This document shows, one piece after another, positions 6,041-11,182 of a DNA stretch of 11,182 nt; positions within the stretch are counted from its first letter, which is position 1, and each line of letters begins with the position of its first letter. A model generated the notes under the pieces. It did not search any database, was not told the DNA's origin, and saw nothing but the letters and a program-made list of their open reading frames with translations. Source of the DNA: an uncultured Acetobacteraceae bacterium (lineage in GTDB: Bacteria > Pseudomonadota > Alphaproteobacteria > Acetobacterales > Acetobacteraceae); contig CALNAL010000415.1 in NCBI GenBank assembly GCA_937874445.1, positions 1 to 11,182 of the forward strand, written 5' to 3'. The translations under genes were made by a program, and so were the position numbers.

Positions 6041-6688
6041 TCAGGAAGCAACCTCGTCTTCCGGCGCCTGATAGGCGCGCAGCCAGACCTCCACCGCCGC
6101 CTCCACCGAGGCCGCGATTTCGGTCTCGGTCGGGGCGGGGGTCATGCCGAGGGCGCCGCGCAGGAAGAGGTCTCCCCGGACCAGCGCGAGAAAGTGCTGG
6201 GTGGCGACCTCGGGGAGGCAGGGCCGCAGCAGGCCGCGCCGGCCGAGAAGGGCCACCCAGGGAGCCATGCGCGCGACGAAGCGGGCCGGGCCGTTGCGGT
6301 AGACGATCTGCCCCAGTTCGGGAAAGCGGGCGCGTTCAGCGATCACTACGCGCTGCAGCGCCAGCGTGCGCGAGCGTTGCAGAAAGCGCATCAGTCGCAG
6401 GCCGATGGCCAGCAGGGCGGCCCGCAGGTCGATTTCCTCTTCGGGAAAGAGGCTTTCGTCGTGCAGGCTTTCGCGCCCCCTCTCGGCGACGATGCAGCTG
6501 AACAGCGCGTCCTTGCCGGTGAAATAGGCATAGAGCGTGGCCTTGGAGACGGCCGCACGCCGGGCGATGGCCTCCATGCTGACCGCGCCATAGCCCTGGG
6601 CGAGAAACAGATCCTCGGCGGCCCGCAGGATCTGCTGACGCTTGGGCGACGTGGAGGAAGGGCTTTGCGTCTCTTTGTCCGACCGCAT
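6041..6688 (-). CDS. TetR/AcrR family transcriptional repressor (AefR-like C-terminal domain)
   Basis: This encodes 215 aa from ATG 6688; an in-frame TTG at 6706 would add six residues, and neither has a convincing RBS. The N-terminal DNA-binding domain is clear: RQQILRAAEDLFLAQGYGAV (about 17-36), then the helix-turn-helix SMEAIARRAAVSKATLYAYF (37-56) followed by TGKDALF. The C-terminal half, with VVIAERARFPELGQIVYRNG (about 114-133) and FLALVRGDLFLRGALG, resembles the AefR-like TetR ligand domain. The gene is divergent from the EmrA-type gene with a 19-nt palindrome between them, the classic arrangement for a local repressor of a drug efflux pump that also represses itself. The ligand is unknown. 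A - strand TTGACG (6718-6723) with a poor TTTCAT (6695-6700) 17 bp on is a weak promoter candidate. Confidence 0.93.
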   Translation of the reverse strand: MRSDKETQSPSSTSPKRQQILRAAEDLFLAQGYGAVSMEAIARRAAVSKATLYAYFTGKDALFSCIVAERGRESLHDESLFPEEEIDLRAALLAIGLRLMRFLQRSRTLALQRVVIAERARFPELGQIVYRNGPARFVARMAPWVALLGRRGLLRPCLPEVATQHFLALVRGDLFLRGALGMTPAPTETEIAASVEAAVEVWLRAYQAPEDEVAS

Positions 6689-6707
6689 CGATCCATGAAA
6701 CAACAAA

Positions 6708-6738
6708 TTGCCGAGATCGTCAATGAGATGACTAAACT
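6708..6738 (+). promoter_or_regulatory. Weak promoter candidate for the emrA-type gene
   Basis: TTGCCG (6708-6713) and TAAACT (6733-6738) each match 4 of 6 consensus bases, but the 19-bp spacing is long. The -10-like box overlaps the left arm of the palindromic operator, which would give simple steric repression. Better elements are not seen in the gap. Confidence 0.28.
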
Positions 6739-6752
6739 GAACAGTTCAGTTT
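6734..6752. promoter_or_regulatory. Palindromic operator candidate for the TetR regulator
   Basis: AAACTGAACAGTTCAGTTT is a perfect 19-nt palindrome with 9-bp arms and a single central base at 6743. It stands alone in AT-rich DNA within the 103-bp gap between the divergent tetR and emrA-type starts. Its length and symmetry fit a TetR dimer site. It lies 39 bp before the emrA ATG and 45 bp before the tetR ATG, able to block both promoters. Confidence 0.75.
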
Positions 6753-6791
6753 TCTCTTGACGGACGCGGGGTCCCCACCCACCTTTCCGCC

Positions 6792-7934
6792 ATGAGCCAG
6801 CCCCCCGATCCGGTCGCCCCGGCGCCGTCTCCCCGTCGCCCGCGTCCCGTCCTGCGTGCCTTGCGCCGGGGCGGGGCGGGGCTCGTCCTGTTGGCCGCCC
6901 TGGTGGTCGGCAACTGGTGGCTGCTGGAGGGCCGCTGGCTGGAAAGCACCGACAACGCCTACGTCCAGGGCGACATCGCCGTGCTGTCCGCGCGTATCGA
7001 CGGCAACGTCATCGGCATCGACGTGGCCGACAACCAGCGCGTCGCCGCGGGGGCGCCGCTGATCCGCCTCGATCCTGCCGACTGGCAAGCCCGGCTCGAC
7101 CAGGCGCGCGGAACCCAGGCCGAGGCACGGGCGGCGAGCGTCACGGCCCGCCAGCAGGTGGATGCGGCCCGCGTGGCCATCGCCACGGCGGAAGCCTCGA
7201 TCGCCTCGGCCCAGGCGGAGCTGGTGCGGGCTTCGGCGGAGGCGGCGCGTTCCGGCACGCTGGCCGGTGCCGGCTGGACCTCGCGCCAAGCCAACGACCA
7301 GGCCGTGGCCGATCAGCGCAAGGCGGTGGCGCAGAGTGCCGCCGCCCGGGCCCAGCGCGAGAGCGCCACGCAGGCACTGGCGGTGGCCCAGGCCGAGGTG
7401 ATCCAGGCCGAGGCCCACGAGATCACGACCCGCGCTGCCGAGGAGCTGGCCGCCAACAACCTCTCCTACACGACCCTGCGCGCGCCCTTTGCCGGGGTGG
7501 TGGGCAATCGAGCCGCCCAGCTCGGGGCCCATGTCGCGGCCGGGCAGAATCTGATCGCCCTCGCGCCGCTGCCGGAGCAGCTCTACGTGGTCGCCAACTT
7601 CAAGGAGACCCAGCTCGCCCGCATGCGTCCGGGGCAGCGCGTCTCCATCACCCCCGATATCGCCCCCGACGATGTGCTCACGGGCCATGTGGACAGCCTG
7701 GCGCCGGCCACCGGTGCGCTGTTCTCCCTGCTGCCGCCGGAGAATGCGACCGGCAACTTCACCAAGATCGTCCAGCGCGTGCCGGTGAAGCTGGTGATCG
7801 ATCCGGGGCAGGGGGCTCGTGCGGGATGGCTGCGGGCGGGGCTTTCGGTCACGGCGGAGGTGGATACCCGCCCGGGCACGCCCCATCATCTCGGCCTGTT
7901 CGGCGCTCTGGGCGCTCGCCTTGGCCTGCGCTAG
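6792..7934 (+). CDS. EmrA/HlyD-type membrane fusion protein of a multidrug efflux pump
   Basis: This encodes 380 aa, normal for EmrA-like adaptors, which bridge an inner-membrane DHA2 transporter to an outer-membrane channel. A Pro/Arg-rich cytosolic N-terminus is followed by one membrane segment (about 28-46), the signature ESTDNAYVQGDIAVLSARID (51-70) opening the barrel-sandwich domain, an Ala/Gln-rich coiled-coil hairpin (about 98-220), the returning lipoyl half LRAPFAGVVGNR (229-240), and a beta-barrel with NFKETQLARMRPGQ (269-282) and NFTKIVQRVPVKL (322-334). ATG 6792 has no clear Shine-Dalgarno, so translation may be weak or the mRNA leader very short. Its transporter partner is not adjacent: a chemoreceptor gene on the other strand intervenes before the EmrB-type gene. 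No outer-membrane channel gene is in view. Confidence 0.92.
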   Translation: MSQPPDPVAPAPSPRRPRPVLRALRRGGAGLVLLAALVVGNWWLLEGRWLESTDNAYVQGDIAVLSARIDGNVIGIDVADNQRVAAGAPLIRLDPADWQARLDQARGTQAEARAASVTARQQVDAARVAIATAEASIASAQAELVRASAEAARSGTLAGAGWTSRQANDQAVADQRKAVAQSAAARAQRESATQALAVAQAEVIQAEAHEITTRAAEELAANNLSYTTLRAPFAGVVGNRAAQLGAHVAAGQNLIALAPLPEQLYVVANFKETQLARMRPGQRVSITPDIAPDDVLTGHVDSLAPATGALFSLLPPENATGNFTKIVQRVPVKLVIDPGQGARAGWLRAGLSVTAEVDTRPGTPHHLGLFGALGARLGLR

Positions 7935-7978
7935 CGCGCCTCCGATGGGGGGCAAGGGAGAGTATCCCCTGCACGCGA

Positions 7979-8015
7979 GAGCCCGCCTGCGATTTCCCAA
8001 AACGCAGGCGGGCTC
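7979..8015. terminator. Two-way terminator hairpin between emrA-type and chemoreceptor genes
   Basis: GAGCCCGCCTGCG (7979-7991) and CGCAGGCGGGCTC (8003-8015) form a perfect 13-bp, GC-rich stem with an 11-base loop. It lies between two convergent genes, 44 bp after one stop and 28 bp after the other. No T-run follows on either strand, but position and stem strength make termination in both directions likely. Confidence 0.65.
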
Positions 8016-8043
8016 CGGTGTGATGCCGTGGGCTGCCGGTTTT

Positions 8044-9786
8044 TCAGGCGGCGCGGATGCCCGAGAGGAACCCGGCCACCTCGTGGGCGAGGGTCTTGGC
8101 GTTCTGCGACAGGTCGGCGGCCGCGTGCAGCACGGAGCCGGCGGAGCTGTCGGCGGCCTGGGCGGCATGGCTGACGTCGCCGATGCGGCTGGTGACCTCC
8201 TGCGTCGCCTGGGCGGTCTGCTGCACGTTGCGGGCGATCTCCTGGGTCGCGGTGCCCTGCTGCGTGACCTCGTGGGCGATTTGCGTGGAGATGGTGCTGA
8301 CCTCGCCGATCATCGTGCCCACGCCCTGGATGGCCTGCACCGCCTCGCGGGTGGCCGTCTGGATCTGCTGGATCTGCGCGCCGATCTCGTCGGTGGCCCG
8401 GCTGGACTGGTTGGCCAGGCTCTTCACCTCCGAGGCGACGACGGCGAAGCCGCGCCCGGCCTCGCCGGCCCGGGCCGCCTCGATGGTGGCGTTCAGCGCC
8501 AGCAGGTTGGTCTGCCCGGCGATCGAGGCGATCAGCTCCACGACGCTGCCGATCTTTTCGGCGGCGCTCGAGAGGGCCTGGACGATCTCGTCGCTGCGCC
8601 GGGCGTTATCGGCGGCCTGCTGGGCCAGATCGGAGGAGTGGCCCACCTGGTTGTTGATCTCGGCGATCGAGGCGGAAAGCTCCTCGGCGGCGGAGGCGAC
8701 GCTCTGCAGGCCGGAATTGGCCTGCCCGGCGGCAGCGGCAACCCCGCCGGCCTGGCGGCTCGAGGTCTGCGCCGATTCGTTCATGGCGCGCGCCGCCTCT
8801 TCCAGCGCGGCGGATCGCGAGGAAAGCTGGCTGACCAGGGCGCCGATTTTGTCCTCGAAGGTGGCGGCCATGCCGGCCAGCGCCGCATGCTTCTCCCGTT
8901 CGGAGCGGCTCTTGGCCTCCTCCTGCGCGGCGCGCAGGCGTTCCGTTTCGTGCAGCCCCTGCTTGAGGACCTCCAGCGAGCCGGCCATCGCGCCGATCTC
9001 GTCGCGCCGCCCGGTCTGCGGCACCTTCAGCGAGAGTTCGCCCTGGGCGATCCGGGCCATCGCCTGGCTCAGATCGCGGAAGGGACGGGTCAGGCTGAGG
9101 CTCACGCGCCAGGCCACCAGGGCGCAGATCGCCAGCACGATGCCGGCCAGGCCGAGGAAGCGCCAGGTATCGCGCCACATCACCGCATCGAGGTCGTCGA
9201 TGTAGAGGCCGGTCCCCACGAAGAGATTCCATTCCGGGATCGGCGTGAAGGCGGCGCGCTTGGGCAGCGGGGTGCTCTTGCCGGGGCGAGGATAATAGTA
9301 GTCGAGGGTGCCGCTCCGGCCGCTCTGGGCGATCTCGGCCATCCGACGGATGAGCGGCAGATTGTGCGAATCGCGCAGATCCAGCCGGCTGGTGCCCTCC
9401 AGGCTGGGGTCGGGGCCGTTCACCACCGTGATGCCGTTGAAGTCGTAGGCGAACAGATAGGCGTCCGGGTCGCCGGCGCGCATCGGGCGGATGGCATCGC
9501 GCCACACCGTGAGCGCCTGCGCGTGGGTCAGCCGGCCGGCGGCCTCCTGGCGCTGGAGGTCGTGGGCCAGCGTCGCGGCGGCCTGGGTGAGCGACTGGAG
9601 CTTGTCGAGCCGGTCCGCCTCGAGGGTGCGCCGGTCCTGGACCAGCGCCAGCACGGTCAGCGTGACCAGCCCTACCAGGCAGCAGAGGACGATCGCTTGC
9701 AGGCGAAGGGCGATGCGCGGGTGGCAGAGCCTTTGCCACAGCCCTGCCTGAGCGGTTTTTTTCTGAACGCCTTGCGAACCGGACAT
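8044..9786 (-). CDS. Methyl-accepting chemotaxis protein with sCache_2 sensor and HAMP
   Basis: This encodes 580 aa from ATG 9786, preceded by AAGAGG nine bases upstream; a TTG at 9813 is in frame but less likely. The order is: membrane segment 1 (about 27-49); periplasmic sCache_2-type domain (about 50-205) with DPDAYLFAYDFNGITVV (106-122), YYYPRPGKSTPLPKRAAF (163-180) and WNLFVGTGLYIDDLDA (186-201); membrane segment 2 (about 208-228); HAMP (about 229-285); and the cytoplasmic signalling coiled coil, whose hairpin tip reads IASIAGQTNLLALNATIEAA (419-438) and AGRGFAVVASEVKSLA (443-458). Such receptors sense small organic ligands (often carboxylates) and drive CheA. No C-terminal CheR-binding pentapeptide is present. 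The gene is flanked by the two halves of an efflux pump on the opposite strand. The ligand cannot be inferred. Confidence 0.95.
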   Translation of the reverse strand: MSGSQGVQKKTAQAGLWQRLCHPRIALRLQAIVLCCLVGLVTLTVLALVQDRRTLEADRLDKLQSLTQAAATLAHDLQRQEAAGRLTHAQALTVWRDAIRPMRAGDPDAYLFAYDFNGITVVNGPDPSLEGTSRLDLRDSHNLPLIRRMAEIAQSGRSGTLDYYYPRPGKSTPLPKRAAFTPIPEWNLFVGTGLYIDDLDAVMWRDTWRFLGLAGIVLAICALVAWRVSLSLTRPFRDLSQAMARIAQGELSLKVPQTGRRDEIGAMAGSLEVLKQGLHETERLRAAQEEAKSRSEREKHAALAGMAATFEDKIGALVSQLSSRSAALEEAARAMNESAQTSSRQAGGVAAAAGQANSGLQSVASAAEELSASIAEINNQVGHSSDLAQQAADNARRSDEIVQALSSAAEKIGSVVELIASIAGQTNLLALNATIEAARAGEAGRGFAVVASEVKSLANQSSRATDEIGAQIQQIQTATREAVQAIQGVGTMIGEVSTISTQIAHEVTQQGTATQEIARNVQQTAQATQEVTSRIGDVSHAAQAADSSAGSVLHAAADLSQNAKTLAHEVAGFLSGIRAA

Positions 9787-9854
9787 TCCGCCAAACCTCT
9801 TTTTACAACGCAAACGATGCGGCAGGTGTCTGAAATATCCGTAAAGACCCCGGC
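9787..9854. promoter_or_regulatory. 68-bp divergent promoter region for the chemoreceptor and emrB-type genes
   Basis: The two genes start back to back, so both must be transcribed from this gap or from inside the neighbouring coding sequence. It is AT-richer than its flanks. No convincing -35/-10 pair, and no copy of the 19-nt palindrome found before the emrA-type gene, can be seen. Confidence 0.45.
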
Positions 9855-11182
9855 ATGACCCAGGCTCCGCCCCATCCCCGCCTGCGCGACTGGCTCGGCT
9901 TCATGTCCATGGTGGTGGGCATGTTCATGGCGATCCTGGATATCCAGATCGTTTCCTCCTCGATGACGGAGATCCAGGCCGGGCTCTCGGCGAGTCCCGA
10001 CGAGGCGGCCTGGGTGCAGACCTCCTACCTCGTCGCCGAGATCGTCATGATCCCGCTTTCGGGGTGGCTCTCGCGGGCCTTCTCGACGCGGGTGCTCTAC
10101 GTGGCCAGCGCGCTCGGCTTCACGCTGTTCTCGGCGTTGTGCGCCTCGGCGGGCTCGATGGGGGAGATCATCGTCTGGCGGGCGCTGCAGGGCTTCATCG
10201 GCGGGGCGATGATCCCCACCGTCTTCGCCACCGCCTTCCTGATGTTCCCCGGACGCGAACGGATGCGCGTGCAGGTGCTGGTCAGCCTGTGCGCCACCAT
10301 GGCGCCCACCATCGGCCCGACCCTGGGCGGATGGCTCACCGACACGTTTTCCTGGCACTGGATCTTTCTCATCAACCTGCCGGTGGGGCTGGCGGTGGCC
10401 GGCGCGGTGTGGGCGCTGATCGACATCGACCGCCCGGACCCCTCCCTCCTGCAACGCTTCGACTGGTGGGGCCTGGTGCTGATGGCGGCCTTCCTCGGCA
10501 GCCTCGAATACGTGCTGGAGGAGGGCAACCGGTGGGACTGGTTCGACGACCGGTCCATCCAGGTCTTCGCGCTGGTCTCGACGGTGGGCGGGGTCCTGTT
10601 CCTGCACCGCATGCTGACCCATCCCGAGCCCCTGGTGGATCTCAGGCCATTGCGGGATCGCAACTTCGCGCTGTGCTGCCTGCTGATGGCGGTGATCGGC
10701 GTGGGGCTCTACGGCGCCGTCTATATCGTGCCGCTCTTTCTCAGCCAGGTCCGCCAGTTCAACAGCTATCAGATCGGCGTGGCCATGCTGGCCACCGGCG
10801 CGGTACAGTTCGTCACCGGACCGATCTCCGGGCGCGTCGGCTCCATGATGGATCTGCGGCGCATGGCCGCCCTCGGGGTGGTCTGCTTCGGCGTCTCGTG
10901 CTGGTGGCTCGCGACGCTGACCCATCTTTCCGGCACCTGGGAGATCATGGGAGCGCAGGGCCTGCGCGGCTTCGCGCTGATGTTCCTCTTCCTGCCGGTC
11001 AACCAGCTTTCGCTCGGCACGCTGCCGCGCGAAATGCTCAAGAACGCCTCGGGCCTGTTCAACACCATGCGCAATCTCGGCGGCGCCGTCGGCATCGCGC
11101 TGCTCGGCACGCTGCTGACCACACGCACCCATGTGCACTGGCTGCACCTGGCCGAGAACGTCACCTGGTCGCGCCCCGCGGT
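9855..11182 (+). CDS. EmrB/QacA-type DHA2 family MFS drug transporter (3' end outside window)
   Basis: The frame opens at ATG 9855 and stays open to the edge: 442 residues, against about 500-540 for the family, so the last one or two of 14 membrane helices are missing. Recognisable are FMAILDIQIVSSSMTEIQAG (24-43, DHA2 motif with Asp29), WRALQGFIGGAMIP (108-121, with the conserved Arg109), TIGPTLGGWL (152-161, antiporter motif C) and WHWIFLINLPVG (167-178). This is a proton-driven exporter of hydrophobic compounds in the inner membrane that normally works with an EmrA-type adaptor. The obvious adaptor is encoded at 6792-7934, but the two are separated by the chemoreceptor gene. The start has only a weak upstream purine stretch (AAAGA). 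The 14-helix DHA2 class is clear; the substrate is unknown. Confidence 0.93.
   Translation, partial: MTQAPPHPRLRDWLGFMSMVVGMFMAILDIQIVSSSMTEIQAGLSASPDEAAWVQTSYLVAEIVMIPLSGWLSRAFSTRVLYVASALGFTLFSALCASAGSMGEIIVWRALQGFIGGAMIPTVFATAFLMFPGRERMRVQVLVSLCATMAPTIGPTLGGWLTDTFSWHWIFLINLPVGLAVAGAVWALIDIDRPDPSLLQRFDWWGLVLMAAFLGSLEYVLEEGNRWDWFDDRSIQVFALVSTVGGVLFLHRMLTHPEPLVDLRPLRDRNFALCCLLMAVIGVGLYGAVYIVPLFLSQVRQFNSYQIGVAMLATGAVQFVTGPISGRVGSMMDLRRMAALGVVCFGVSCWWLATLTHLSGTWEIMGAQGLRGFALMFLFLPVNQLSLGTLPREMLKNASGLFNTMRNLGGAVGIALLGTLLTTRTHVHWLHLAENVTWSRPA

Noticed and set aside
6757..6762. TTGACG as -35 box for the emrA-type gene
   Set aside because: It is only 29 bp before the ATG and no -10 box fits in the remaining space.
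6732..8168. Long - strand open frame opposite the EmrA-type gene
   Set aside because: It is low-complexity antisense translation that also crosses the convergent terminator and the end of the chemoreceptor gene.
9787..9854. Sigma-28 (flagellar) promoter for the chemoreceptor
   Set aside because: A GCCGCAT stretch resembles part of the -10 element on the - strand, but no matching TAAA box lies at the right distance.
7819..9858. Long + strand open frame opposite the chemoreceptor
   Set aside because: Composition is a Gly/Ala/Arg/Leu mix without family motifs; the - strand reading gives a full sCache-HAMP-MCP protein.
9672..11147. Long - strand open frame opposite the DHA2 transporter
   Set aside because: It is rich in His, Arg, Gln and Glu with no motif; the + strand frame from 9855 carries all DHA2 signatures.

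Overview
The window is high-GC DNA (by eye about 70%) with densely packed genes, overlapping start and stop codons, and GTG starts. The gene content (Tat-exported enzyme, sCache/HAMP chemoreceptor, EmrAB-type pump with a TetR regulator, IS630 relic of a type common in Alphaproteobacteria) suggests an alphaproteobacterium, plausibly Rhodospirillales. That placement is an inference from style and families, not a proof.

Left block (1-4761), all on +: the C-terminal half of an alpha/beta hydrolase; a large polytopic membrane protein with a spermidine-synthase-like SAM-fold domain between two membrane halves; a Tat-signal-bearing protein-L-isoaspartate-methyltransferase (PIMT) homologue; and a Cof-type HAD phosphatase. 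Successive genes overlap by 4, 25 and 1 nt, so they look like one translationally coupled operon. A DUF805 membrane protein follows after 139 bp (4901-5461). The most interesting reading of the block is that both methyltransferase-fold domains lie outside the cytoplasm: one by its Tat signal, the other by positive-inside topology. A possible esterase is encoded immediately upstream.

Middle (5462-6040), no intact gene: two small hairpins, a badly deleted and frameshifted IS630-family transposase relic (about 5601-5923), and directly next to it an AT-rich 97-bp palindrome whose outer 11-bp and inner 10-bp arms share the same centre (5925-6021).

Right block (6041-11182): a TetR/AcrR regulator on - is divergent from an EmrA/HlyD-type membrane fusion protein on +, with a perfect 19-nt palindromic operator candidate between them. 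The partner EmrB-type DHA2 transporter (9855 to the window edge, cut off) does not follow directly. A 580-aa sCache_2 chemoreceptor on the opposite strand sits between the two pump genes, ending in a strong shared hairpin with emrA and diverging from emrB. The likely logic is that TetR controls the pump adaptor, while the transporter must have its own promoter in the 68-bp gap it shares with the chemoreceptor.

No tRNA, rRNA or CRISPR array was seen.
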